From assembly GCF_027111295.1 (NCBI RefSeq), contig NZ_CP114287.1, positions 5,766,001 to 5,830,000 of the forward strand: 64,000 nucleotides of DNA, in the 5' to 3' direction. This stretch comes from Flavobacterium gelatinilyticum (GTDB lineage Bacteria > Bacteroidota > Bacteroidia > Flavobacteriales > Flavobacteriaceae). Under the pieces are notes generated by a model, which ran no database searches, was not told the origin of the DNA, and was given only the letters and a program-made list of their open reading frames with translations. How positions within the stretch are numbered: the first letter of the stretch is position 1; each line of letters starts with the position of its first letter. The translations under genes and the position numbers were made by a program. Shown one piece after another: positions 1 to 10,600 of this stretch.

Positions 1-1422
1 TGAACCTACTTCACGTGCCACACGGGTTACCTCGGCACCAAAAGAGTTCAACTGGTCCACCATTGTATTGATGGTATTTTTTAATTCGAGGATTTCGCCC
101 TCTACGTTTACGGTAATTTTTTTAGATAAATCTCCTTTTGCTACGGCAGTTGTTACTTCGGCAATGTTACGAACCTGACCTGTTAGGTTTGATGCCATTT
201 GGTTTACCGAATCGGTCAAATCTTTCCAAACCCCGCCGACACCACGTACACGAGCCTGACCCCCCAGTTTTCCTTCAGAACCTACTTCTCGAGCCACACG
301 CGTAACCTCAGAAGAGAAGGAATTCAACTGATCCACCATCGTATTAATGGTATTTTTCAACTCTAAGATTTCTCCTTTCACGTCTACGGTAATTTTTTTC
401 GAAAGATCTCCTTTTGCCACGGCCGTTGTTACATCGGCAATGTTACGTACTTGTCCGGTTAGGTTGGATGCCATTTGGTTTACCGAATCGGTTAAATCTT
501 TCCAAGTTCCGCCAACACCTTTTACCTGAGCTTGTCCGCCTAGTTTTCCTTCGGTACCTACCTCACGCGCCACACGGGTTACCTCAGAAGAAAAGGAATT
601 CAGCTGATCTACCATGGTATTGATGGTATTTTTTAATTCCTGAATTTCTCCTTTTACGTCTACGGTAATTTTTTTCGAAAGATCTCCTTTTGCCACAGCC
701 GTTGTTACATCGGCAATATTACGTACCTGACCTGTTAAGTTGGATGCCATTTTATTTACAGAATCGGTCAAATCTTTCCAAACACCGCCCACACCACGAA
801 CTTTTGCCTGACCTCCCAGTTTTCCTTCGGTACCCACCTCACGCGCCACACGAGTAACCTCCATAGAAAAAAGGTTCAGCTGTTTTACCATTCCATTTAC
901 CTCTTTTGCAATTCTGAGGAATTCTCCCTGAAGTGGGTTTCCTTCGATAGATAAAGGCATTTCCTGAGATAAATTCCCTTTTGCAACAGAAGTAATTACG
1001 TGAGCAATTTCAATCGTTGGGTGAACCAGATCCGAAATCAAGGTGTTTACAGAATCAACACAGGAACTCCACGAACCGCGTGCACCATCAAGAACCACAC
1101 GATTGTTTAGTTTTCCTTGTTTACCAATGCTTTTTCCAACTTTTTGAAATTCAAAAACCATTCTTTCGTTTAGGTCAATTATTTCGTTTAAAGTATCGCA
1201 AATTGATCTTTTTACTCCGTTTTGGTCGGTAGGAAAACGTTGGGAAAAATTACCATTTTTAACTTTCATCAAAATTTTCAAAAACTCAGCATCGGTAAGA
1301 ATAGATTCCTCAACCTCACTTTTTTTATTTTTGCGTCCAGATGATGGTTCATCTGTTATTATAGGCAGGGCGATCATCACCTCGTCTTTAGATGTCTTAT
1401 CGATGTGTTTTGGTTTTTTCAT
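1..1422 (-). CDS. Multi-HAMP hybrid histidine kinase, N-terminal part (runs off window)
   Basis: The frame is open from an ATG at 1422 to the window edge, giving 474 visible residues and no stop. After a charged N-terminus of about 60 residues there is no membrane segment, so the visible part looks cytoplasmic. It consists of about five consecutive HAMP-type units. The last three are near-identical 92-residue (276-bp) repeats carrying [38 protein letters not shown] and [13 protein letters not shown]. This is the array found in soluble group III hybrid kinases of the Nik1/Os-1 type and their bacterial relatives, in which GAF, HisKA, HATPase and receiver domains normally follow. Those domains would lie outside the window. 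It is the last visible gene of a minus-strand phosphorelay cluster, 182 bp after a response regulator. The family is clear; the catalytic half is inferred. Confidence 0.85.
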   Translation of the reverse strand, partial: MKKPKHIDKTSKDEVMIALPIITDEPSSGRKNKKSEVEESILTDAEFLKILMKVKNGNFSQRFPTDQNGVKRSICDTLNEIIDLNERMVFEFQKVGKSIGKQGKLNNRVVLDGARGSWSSCVDSVNTLISDLVHPTIEIAHVITSVAKGNLSQEMPLSIEGNPLQGEFLRIAKEVNGMVKQLNLFSMEVTRVAREVGTEGKLGGQAKVRGVGGVWKDLTDSVNKMASNLTGQVRNIADVTTAVAKGDLSKKITVDVKGEIQELKNTINTMVDQLNSFSSEVTRVAREVGTEGKLGGQAQVKGVGGTWKDLTDSVNQMASNLTGQVRNIADVTTAVAKGDLSKKITVDVKGEILELKNTINTMVDQLNSFSSEVTRVAREVGSEGKLGGQARVRGVGGVWKDLTDSVNQMASNLTGQVRNIAEVTTAVAKGDLSKKITVNVEGEILELKNTINTMVDQLNSFGAEVTRVAREVGS

Positions 1423-1443
1423 AATATCATGGGGTGAGGAATA

Positions 1444-1540
1444 TTAGATTTTGGATTTTGGATTTTAGATTTTGGATTTTAGATTTTGGATTTTAGATTT
1501 TAGATTTTAGATTTCAGACTTTAGATTTCAGATTTTGGAT
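1444..1540. repeat. 7-bp tandem repeat array (GATTTTG/GATTTTA)
   Basis: About fourteen degenerate copies of a heptamer GATTTT(A/G) run through the gap between the response regulator stop (1605) and the multi-HAMP kinase start (1422). The last copies drift to GATTTCA and GACTTTA. On the transcribed strand this is a purine-rich AAAATC(C/T) array in the leader of the kinase gene. Confidence 0.85.
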
Positions 1541-1545
1541 TTTTT

Positions 1546-1600
1546 GATATTGCCATTGTCATTCATATTGATATTGATATTGAAATTTATATTGATATTG
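1546..1600. repeat. 6-bp degenerate repeat (GATATT/ATATTG)
   Basis: Directly beside the heptamer array, a second short-period array based on ATATTGAT fills the rest of the gap up to the response regulator stop codon. Copies are imperfect (CATTGTCATT, ATATTGATATTG). It has no coding potential. Confidence 0.6.
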
Positions 1601-1604
1601 TCGT

Positions 1605-2036
1605 CTACCCATTTTCGTTTATCAATATTTTTCTAAGATGAAACTGTACAAAGGCATCCATCGAATCGGGTCTTTTGGTATTATCTGTATAATTTAAAGG
1701 TTTTATGATGTATCCTGAAATTCCGAGTGCTTCGGCAGTTACTCGGTCGTTGCTTTCAGACGAAGTTGTCATGATGAAAACTTTTAAATCCTTCAGCGCA
1801 TCATCTGTTCTAATAATTTTCAGGAACTCAATTCCGTTCATTCTCGGCATATTAATGTCCAGGAGAATTACATCCGGAACAAGCGGATTTTCGGTATCAC
1901 GAAGCATTTGCAGCGCTTCGAGTCCGTTGTAAGCTGTGTGAAGAACGTATTTGATTTCCAGTTTTTTAAGTGAACGTTCTACCGAAATCGTGTCCAGTTC
2001 ATCATCTTCTATTAATAATATATTAGGTTTTCTCAT
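1605..2036 (-). CDS. Single-domain CheY-like response regulator
   Basis: A 143-residue stand-alone receiver domain. The acidic pocket is E10-D11-D12, the phosphoacceptor is D60 (LLDINMP), the Thr/Ser switch lies in FIMTTSSES and the conserved Lys in YIIKPL. There is no output domain, so it probably passes phosphate on or works by protein contact, like the Rcp1-type regulators that accompany phytochrome-like kinases. The start codon overlaps the stop of the upstream CHASE3 kinase by 4 bp (ATGA), so the two are translationally coupled and that kinase is the likely partner. The C-terminus has the extra helix (FVQFHLRKIL) usual in this subgroup. Confidence 0.9.
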   Translation of the reverse strand: MRKPNILLIEDDELDTISVERSLKKLEIKYVLHTAYNGLEALQMLRDTENPLVPDVILLDINMPRMNGIEFLKIIRTDDALKDLKVFIMTTSSESNDRVTAEALGISGYIIKPLNYTDNTKRPDSMDAFVQFHLRKILINENG

Positions 2037-3484
2037 ACAGATTTTGTGTTTCTCCAGGTAAAAATAAATTCAGTTCCTTCACCCAGTTTTGATTGTACAT
2101 GAATATCTTCTCCTTGTTCGTCTATGATTTTTTTAACAATGGCCAGTCCGATTCCTGTGCTTTCCATCTCATTTTTTTCGCGCAGCGTCTGGAAAATTTC
2201 AAATATTTTCTGGTGGTATTCCTTTGCAATTCCAATTCCGTGATCTTTTATAGAGAACTCATAAATGCTCATGAATTTTTCGCATTTTATTTCGATATGT
2301 CCGTTTTGCGGATTCGAATATTTCACTGCATTACTGATGAGGTTCGAGAAAACCTGTTCAAGTTTTAGGCGTTCTGTAAAAATTTCGGGCAGGTCATTGA
2401 TTTCCAGTTTAAAATTTCGAGGTACAATAGACTGCGTAATTTCCTGAACAAGCAGGTTTGTATCTACCAGTTCCGGCGGCGTTTTGCGATTGATTCTTGC
2501 ATAATCCAGAAGCCCGTTAATGAGCGCTTCCATACGCTGTGTGCGCTGCGGAATAATATTGAGATAATTTTTTAAAGCAGGAGAGAGCTCGCCTGATAAA
2601 TCTTCCTCAATCCAGGTAATAACATTGTAAATACCCCGTAAAGGTGCTTTTAAATCGTGCGAAACCACATAGGCAAACTTGTTGAGTTCCTCGTTTTTCT
2701 TTTCGAGTTCCTGAATGTTTTTTTCAAGACGGCGTGACATGATATTCAATGAAGATGCCAAAGCGCTCAGTTCGTCATTTTTATAATCCTCTACAATAGT
2801 AAAACGACCTTTAGAAATTGTATCGGCCACGCGAACCATCGAATTAATTCGGTTGGTAATCATGATGACGATATAAGCCGTACTGCAGATTCCGACAAAA
2901 AAAGTCAGCGAAAGAAAGATCAGCGAATAGGTTCTGGTTTTGGTTAACGAATGCATCAGCATCTGGCTGTGATGTTTTCGGGTTTTATATTCAATGCGGT
3001 CAAAGCGTTTGAATTTTTCGGTAATCGAATCGTTGATGTTTTTACCCACATGTTTTTTGAGCTTATTATCCAGCAGGTTTTGATAAGCCTGCGGATTCTC
3101 TTTTCTTGCTGTAATAAGTTCTGATGTATATGCCAGCCATTCATTGTGTAAAGTACTAACCGAATCCAGAATAGCACCCTGGCGTTCGTTATTATCAGTA
3201 AGCAGATGCTGTTCTTTTAAAAATACGGGAACCTTTTCGAGTCCGCTGTAATACGCTTCCAGAAAAGTAGTGTCGTTGGTAAGGAGATAGCCGCGCACTG
3301 CACTCTGCATTTCAAGAATGGCTCTGTGGGTTTTATTTGAATTTCGAATTACGGCTTCTGAATTTGAAAGAAACTGAGAGTTAAGGTGCACTTTAAGCGA
3401 CAGTCTGTAATTGGTATACGAGTCTGCAACAGAAAGCATAATGATTAGCGAAAATGCCAGTACTATTTGAGTTGATAATTTCAT
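2033..3484 (-). CDS. CHASE3-domain membrane histidine kinase
   Basis: From the ATG at 3484 (chosen because the next residues form the first membrane helix) it has 483 residues. Order: TM1 about 7-23; CHASE3-type extracytoplasmic four-helix sensor about 35-180 with the motif AVRGYLLT; TM2 about 187-210; HAMP about 212-262; short coiled coil; HisKA with H276 in SHDLKAPL; HATPase_c with N-box NLISNAVKYS, G1 DHGIGIA, F-box IFEIFQ and G2 GIGLAIVKKI. All catalytic motifs are intact. It overlaps the downstream receiver gene by 4 bp and follows another receiver gene. CHASE3 ligands are generally unknown, so the signal cannot be stated. A longer in-frame start at 3541 would put a 19-residue tail before TM1 and is less likely. 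Confidence 0.9.
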   Translation of the reverse strand: MKLSTQIVLAFSLIIMLSVADSYTNYRLSLKVHLNSQFLSNSEAVIRNSNKTHRAILEMQSAVRGYLLTNDTTFLEAYYSGLEKVPVFLKEQHLLTDNNERQGAILDSVSTLHNEWLAYTSELITARKENPQAYQNLLDNKLKKHVGKNINDSITEKFKRFDRIEYKTRKHHSQMLMHSLTKTRTYSLIFLSLTFFVGICSTAYIVIMITNRINSMVRVADTISKGRFTIVEDYKNDELSALASSLNIMSRRLEKNIQELEKKNEELNKFAYVVSHDLKAPLRGIYNVITWIEEDLSGELSPALKNYLNIIPQRTQRMEALINGLLDYARINRKTPPELVDTNLLVQEITQSIVPRNFKLEINDLPEIFTERLKLEQVFSNLISNAVKYSNPQNGHIEIKCEKFMSIYEFSIKDHGIGIAKEYHQKIFEIFQTLREKNEMESTGIGLAIVKKIIDEQGEDIHVQSKLGEGTEFIFTWRNTKSV

Positions 3485-3601
3485 TTTCTTTTTGTTAAGA
3501 ACACCAAAAAAGGCATTTGGATTTAACAATAAAAACAGCAAAAATTACCAAATGTTTTGATTTTAAGTGTTTTGTGTTTATGAAAAAAAAACGTTGTTTC
3601 A

Positions 3602-3979
3602 TTATACAATATAATGGGTTAGAATCTTTTTCAATTCGTTGAAATCACTTGGTTTTGAGATATACTCATTGGCACCATAATTTCGGGCTTTCATTTTTAT
3701 TTCTTCAAATTGTGAAGTAGAAAAAATGATAATAGGGATATTTTTGATTATTTCCTGTTTTTTAATTTCAATTAAAAATTCAAAACCTGACATGATAGGC
3801 ATGTTCAGGTCCAGGAATATTACATCCGGATTAAGTTCTTTCTGAATCAGTTTATTGAGCGCTTCAACCGGATTCTGCATGGCCGTGTAATCGGCTTTGG
3901 AAATGGCCTGAAGGGCTTCCATAAAAAACTCGCAATCGTCAATGTCATCGTCAATCTGCAATATGTTTTTATAAGTCAT
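3602..3979 (-). CDS. Single-domain CheY-like response regulator
   Basis: A 125-residue receiver-only protein. The acidic pocket is D10-D11-D12, the phosphoacceptor D57 (VIFLDLNMP), the switch region IIFSTSQ and the Lys KP in YISKPSD. No output domain. It is the first gene of the minus-strand phosphorelay cluster, 117 bp before the CHASE3 kinase. Two stand-alone receivers around one kinase, plus a downstream multi-HAMP kinase, suggest a branched or multistep relay. That is inference; the receiver fold itself is certain. Confidence 0.88.
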   Translation of the reverse strand: MTYKNILQIDDDIDDCEFFMEALQAISKADYTAMQNPVEALNKLIQKELNPDVIFLDLNMPIMSGFEFLIEIKKQEIIKNIPIIIFSTSQFEEIKMKARNYGANEYISKPSDFNELKKILTHYIV

Positions 3980-4101
3980 TTATTTTCAAATTAGGTAAAA
4001 GTTGGTTTGCTTACGTTTTAAAAAAAGTTTTTTTATGCGTAAGAATTCGATTTAGAATGGCTGATAATGTAATGCCTCTTGAGGCAGTGATTTGTCAAAA
4101 A

Positions 4102-4251
4102 TTAAGATCTGAATGACGTGTTTACTGCATAAAGAGAAGTATCTCTGCCGTCATTTGCATGGGCTTCTTTTCCGATTTTCGGAACATAATTCTCACTCAG
4201 AAGCGATATGAGAATGATGGTTATAAAGGTTAGTAAGTAATGGATTTTCAT
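4102..4251 (-). CDS. Small hydrophobic N-terminus protein, 49 aa
   Basis: A short ORF reading MKIHYLLTFITIILISLLSE and then a polar tail (about 29 residues) ending in FRS. The first 18 residues look like a signal peptide or membrane anchor with a basic start and uninterrupted hydrophobic core. The tail is charged and soluble-looking. It lies alone in the gap upstream of the phosphorelay cluster, on the same strand. No family is recognised. The signal-like N-terminus and lack of rare codons argue for a real gene; its small size and the missing promoter match argue for caution. Confidence 0.45.
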   Translation of the reverse strand: MKIHYLLTFITIILISLLSENYVPKIGKEAHANDGRDTSLYAVNTSFRS

Positions 4252-4676
4252 GTGATTTATGTTTTTTCTGGGTGAAATTTTTAATCCTGAAAAGTATAAC
4301 TATGACTCAAAAATCATTTACATAATTTTTTCTATTTGCTGCATAATTCGCATGTAAGTATTGGTTTACTAAATAGGCATGAGAATTCATTTTAGAAACA
4401 AAGTAACAGCCTTGGAGCGTTTAAATTAAAATGAAGATCCAAATGCAGTTTTTTTGAAATTAGAATCAAGCTGAAATATCGGTTTTTTCCTGTTTATTTA
4501 TAATGAATAAACGTACCTGTATACAGGTAATTTTTTAATGTAAATAATTGATATTTAATTAATTATGTTTTTGTGTAAATAAATTAACAGCAAATGATGG
4601 TGTGTTTTTCTTACTTTTACGCTGCTTTTTTAAAGGCGTTATTTTCCAAAATTATTAGTTACTAAAACAATTGTGT
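4252..4676. other. AT-rich intergenic region upstream of the giant LRR gene
   Basis: This stretch separates the minus-strand small ORF from the plus-strand LRR gene. No ORF worth calling was seen. It holds one perfect 16-bp palindrome (listed separately) and, at about 4611-4618, TACTTTTA, which is near the Bacteroidota -7 consensus but has no good -33 partner. Confidence 0.5.
4514..4529. promoter_or_regulatory. Perfect 16-bp palindrome, candidate operator
   Basis: TACCTGTATACAGGTA is a perfect palindrome, about 150 bp before the LRR gene start. It is followed by ATTTTTT, so a weak terminator is possible. No plus-strand gene precedes it, which makes an operator for a dimeric regulator more likely. 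Confidence 0.4.
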
Positions 4677-7600
4677 ATGGATAAAAAACTACTTTGGGGA
4701 CTGTTGTATTTCTTTAGCAGTCTTTCTCTTTTTGCCGCAACAAACAATTTGAATATTCCCGTTCCGGATTCTGAATATCAGGCGCTGGTAGATTTTTATA
4801 AAGCTACGGGTGAATCCAGCTGGACGAACAAATGGAATACGAAGGAGAACAACCTTCATGAAGTGGCATGGCATGGTGTTACGGTTACAGATGGACACGT
4901 AACAGCGATTGACCTTAACAGCACGAGCAATATTGTGGGTGCGATTCCGGCTTCTTTCGGGAATTTGAAATACCTGAAAACCCTTTCTATGTCGGGTTAC
5001 AGTTATACAAAAGATTTCAGCACAACAGATCTGGGTGTGTTTTCAGAACTGGAAGCTTTAGAATCTCTGGATTTGCGCGATACCAAATTAAAAGGCGCAA
5101 TTCCGGCATCCTGGGGTAAGCTTAAAAAGCTGAAAACGCTTAACTTAAGCAACAACGGGATAACTGGACTTCCGGCAGAATTTGGTCAGATGGAAAGTCT
5201 GGTTACTGTTAATTTATCCGAAAATCAAATTCCGGTTTTAATAAAAGAACTGGAGAATTTAACGGCTTTACGCTCTTTAAATTTGCAATACAACAAAGTA
5301 GGAACTATCGTGGGACTGCTGAACAGTCAGGTTTCGCTTAGTTTACATTATCAGGCACTTAATATTGAAAATCTGATCTACAAGGGAACCGATTTAAAAA
5401 TCGAAAACCTGCCGAACATCGTAACCTACAACCGCGATAAAAATGATTTTTCGGCTAAGAGAAATTTTGTAGTATACCTGCGCGGGAGCCAGATTGGAGG
5501 CGATATTACGATGGCCGAAGATGGAAGCGTAACCATTCCTTCATCGACTCTGGCTTCTTTAAAAAACGGAGACGAATTGTATTTGTACCAGCAGTACGAT
5601 TCACAATCGGGAAACATAATGTATTACAGCCGTATTTATTTTACGAATGTAAAAGTAAATCAGGCAGTTGTTTCAAATGTAGAATATCAGGCGCTTGTTG
5701 ATTTTTACAATGCAATGGGAGGCAGTAACTGGAATAACAAATGGGACATCAACGAAAACAACCTTCATGAAGGTGCTTGGACGGGTTTAAGCATCGAAAA
5801 CGGACATATTACGGGTTTAAATCTAAACAATACAACAAATGTTGCAGGATCGATTCCGGCGTCTTTCGGGAATTTGAAATACCTGAAAACATTGTCGTTA
5901 TATGGCGGCAATTATTCGAAAAATCTAAGCACAACAGATTTAAATGTTTTGTCAGAATTACAATCGCTTGAAACTTTAGATTTAAGTTACAGCCGTGTTA
6001 CCGGTGCAGTTCCGGCGTCATGGAGCAAACTGAAAAAACTGAAAACGCTTAATTTAAGCAACAACACCCTTACAGCTTTGCCGGATGAACTGGGCGAAAT
6101 GGAAAGTCTGGTTACTATAGAAGCGAGATCGAACCAAATTAAAACTATTCCGGTTTCAATAGGAAATCTGGCGAATCTGGTTACTTTAAATTTAAGCGAA
6201 AATCAGATTGAAGTTTTGATAAAAGAACTGGAAAATGCCACGACTTTAAAAAGTTTGAATTTACAATATAACCGAATTGGAAATGTAGCCGGATTACTAA
6301 GCAGCCAGGTTAATATGCAGCTGCATTATCAGGATGTAAACGTAGAAGGTTTAATTTATACAGGCTCTGATGTGGTGGTGCAGACACTGCCTAATTTGTT
6401 TTATTACAACAGAACTAAAAATGATTTCTCGGCCAGAAGACAATATGCGGTTTATGTAAAGGGCAGCCAGACAGGAACCGATATTACGGCAGCGGCAGAC
6501 GGGAGCGTTACGATTCCGGCAGCGTATTTATCATCGTTAAAAACCGGAGATCAGTTTTATCTGTATCAGCAGTACGACTCATCAACCGGAAGTAATTCGT
6601 ATTACTCAAAAGTGTATTTTGTAAACATAAAAGTAGACCAGCCTCAGATTCCGGAAGCGGAATATCAGGCCTTGGTAGATTTTTATAATGCGATGAACGG
6701 TACAAAATGGAATAACCAATGGGATATTGCAGCAAATAATCTTCACGAAGGTGCGTGGTACGGAGTGAGTATCGAAAACGGACATATTACCGGGCTTAAC
6801 GTAAGCAATAATTATAATGTTTCGGGAGCAATTCCGGCTTCGATTTCGGACTTAAAATTTCTTAAAACGCTTTCGATTTACGGAGGAAATTATTCTAAAG
6901 ATCTAAGTACGACTGATCTGGCGGTTTTATCTGAACTGGAATCTCTTGAATCTCTGGATTTAGGCTACAGCAAAATCAAAGGCGATCTTCCGGCTTCGTG
7001 GAATAAACTAAAAAAACTTAAAAGCCTGTACTTAAGCAGTAATGCGCTTACGGCTTTACCTGCAGATATAGGAGCGATGGAAAGCCTGGTAACGGTTGAA
7101 GCCAATAATAACCAGATCAAATCTATTCCGGTTTCAATAGGAAATCTTACCAATCTGGTAACGCTGCAGTTAAGCGACAATCAAATTGGCGTTCTGGTTA
7201 AAGAACTTGAAAACTGTACGGCTTTAAAAACACTGCAGGTTTCCAGTAACAATATTGGCACTGTCGAAGCAATGCTGCCTGCGCAGGTAAGTATTAACCT
7301 GACGTATCAGAATATTACAATCGATAACTTCTTATATCAGGGTACCGATGTAAAAGTAGAAAACCTGCCAAATGTTCTTACGTATACAAGGCATTTGAAT
7401 GATTTTTCGGCACGAAGAAAATTCAATTTGTATTTAAGAGGAAGTGAAGTAGTTTCGAATCTGCAGATGGCAGAAGACGGAAGCATCACAATTCCGGCAA
7501 AGAATCTTTCTTCTTTAAAAACAGGCGACGAATTGTATTTGTACCAGCAGTACGATGGATATTCAGGTAATTCATATTATTCAAGAGTTTATTTTACCAA

Positions 7601-10600
7601 TATCAAAATTGACCAGCCCAAAATTCCAGATGAAGAATATCAGGCTTTAGTCGATTTTTACACGGTAATGAACGGAACAAAATGGAATAATAAATGGGAT
7701 GTTTCGGTTAATAATCTACATGAAGGAGCATGGTACGGCGTAAGTATTGAAAACGGGCATATTACTGGACTAAACCTAAATAACAACAGCTCGGTTGCAG
7801 GAGCAATTCCGGCTTCTATAGGCGATTTAAAATACCTGAAAACGCTTTCACTTTATGGAGGAAGCTACAGTAAAGACCTTAGCACAACCGATTTGAATGT
7901 ACTTTCTGAACTTGAATCTCTTGAATATTTAGATCTTGGTTATTCTAAAGTAAAAGGAGATATTCCGGAATCATGGGGCAGACTGAAAAAGCTGAAAACG
8001 GTTTCTTTATATTATAATGCACTGACTGCACTGCCGGAAGATCTTGGCGGTATGGTAAGTTTAGAAAGTCTGGATTTGTCGTATAACCAAATTAAAAGCA
8101 TTCCGGTTTCTGTTGGAAACCTGACAGCTTTGGTAACTTTAAATCTGTCCAATAATCAGGTTGAAGTCCTTGTAAAAGAACTTGAAAACCTTACCGCTTT
8201 ACGAACTTTAAACGTTACAGAAAACAAAATTTCAAATATTCAGGCCTTACTGCCTAGTCAGGTAAGTATAAATCTGACGTATCAGAAAATCAATGTCGAA
8301 AACTTTCTTTACGAAGGAACCGATGTAAAATTAAGCGGACTTCCAAATACGGTTTTATACAACAGATCTGCTAATGATTTCTCAGCTCAAAGACCTTTTA
8401 GACTTTACATACAGGGCAGTCAGATTGGAAGCAGTGTACGTGTTTCCGGCGATGGAACTTTGACCATTCCGGCGGATTATTTGTCAACTTTAAAAACCGG
8501 AGATGAATTGTATTTGTATCAGGAATACGATGGTTTTTCAGGTGAATCGTATTATTCCCGAGTGTATTTTACCAATGTAAAAGTAGACCAGCCAAAAATC
8601 CCGACCGAGGAATATCAGGCACTGGTTGATTTTTACAACGCAATGGGCGGTGCAAACTGGAATAACAAATGGAATACAGGCGAAAATAACCTGCACGAGG
8701 GCGCATGGTACGGTGTAAGTATCCAGAACGGGCATATTACAGGACTTAACCTTAATAATAACTCGTATGTTTCGGGAGCAATTCCGGCTTCTTTTGGTAA
8801 TTTGAAATTTTTAAAAAATCTTTCCCTTTACGGAGGAAGTTATTCTAAAGATTTAAGCACAACCGATATAAATGTAATTGCAGGACTGGAATCTTTAGAA
8901 ACCCTTGACTTGCGATATACCAGATTAAAAGGAAAAATAAGTTCGTCATGGAGCAAATTGCAGTCTTTAAAAACAGTGTATTTAGGCAATAATACAATCG
9001 AAGATGCAGATGAAGCACTGGCAAAACTACCTCTTTTAAAAACGGTTGATTTTGCAAGCCAGACCATTACAATTCCAACTATTGAGGTAGGAGCAAATGA
9101 ACTGGTAATTGATCTTCCGGTTTTATCGACTTTCCTGTTTAATGCAAACGGAGGTGTCATCAACAACAAAAATCATTTTACTTTATTCATCAATGGCGTT
9201 AACAAAGCGTCTAACTACTCAAACAGCGAAGGAAAATTAATCTTCAAGGACATTGCGTTGTACGGAATCAAACTGAGCGATCAGATCAGAATTGTTCAGA
9301 ATGACGGAGCGGCGCAGGGAACAACAATTAATTATACTCAGGTTGTTTTTGGAAAACCATTGACGGATGAAGAATTCGAAATCCTGAAGAAAATCTACGC
9401 CAGTACAAACGGTGCGCAATGGACTCAGAAATGGGATATTACAGAGAACAAACTTCACGAAGTAAGCTGGTATGGCGTTGGAACCAAAGAAGGACATGTA
9501 GTTTCGTTAAGCTTAGCAGGAAATAATTTGTCAGGAACACTTCCTGCCGAAATTGCAGGGCTGACTTATCTGGAAACTTTAAATCTTCAGTCGAATGCGG
9601 TTGAAGGAACAATTCCGGCTGATCTTTCAAAATTAACGAATCTGAAAACGCTGAATTTACAATCGAATAAATTCACAGGAACAATTCCGGCTTTATACGC
9701 AATTTCAGGTTTAAAGAAACTGTCGCTTGCAGGCAACTTGTTCAAAGGAACGATTCCTGGACATTTAAACGATTTTGATGCTGTCGAGCAGATTGATCTT
9801 TCGAACAACAGTTTTGATGCTTTAGAAAAACCGTTCACTTACGACTTAAACAAAGTATATGTAAACGTAAGAGGGCAGGTTATCGTAAAAGACGAGTACA
9901 TTTATTTAAAAGGTGACGAAATCAATGTTGACATTCCGGCTATTGCTTCATACAACGATGCAGCGCAGGATTACAGTGGAAAATATCAGTTTGAATTACA
10001 AGCCAACAATTTCAAAATATCAGAAGCGGCGGCGGTAGATAATGCACTGACTTTCCCAAATATTGCCATTGCGAATATTCCGGCGGGAGCCAAAATTACA
10101 ATCTGGCAGAAAAACGGAACATCGCAGGGAACGTATTTACAATTTAAAGGAATTGCCGATGGTTCTGAGACTCCGTTGATCGCAGCCGAATACGATGCGT
10201 TAGTTGCCTTTTTCCAAAGTACAGGCGGAACAGGATGGAAAGAACCTTGGGATGTTTCGGCTAATAATCTGCATGAAAAAAAATGGAAAGGAGTTACCAC
10301 AAATGACGGTCACGTAGTATCGATCAATCTTCCCGATAATAACCTGACAGGAAACATCAGTGCAGAATTAGGAAAGTTTACCGAATTACAAAACCTGAAT
10401 TTAACCCGCAACAAATTATCAGGAACAATTCCGGAAAGTGTTTCAAAAATTACGAAACTAAAAACGGTTGATCTTTCAGAAAATGAATTAACCGGAATCG
10501 ATGCGGTCTTTGCTGTAACGGTAAATTTCAAAATCGACCGTCAGAAAATCAATTTAGGCGAACTGCCGCTTACGCTGGATGCTGTATTGAAAGACCAGAA

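Noticed and set aside
1444..1600. Short-period arrays as a CRISPR array
   Set aside because: Period is only 6-7 bp with no spacers and no cas genes nearby.
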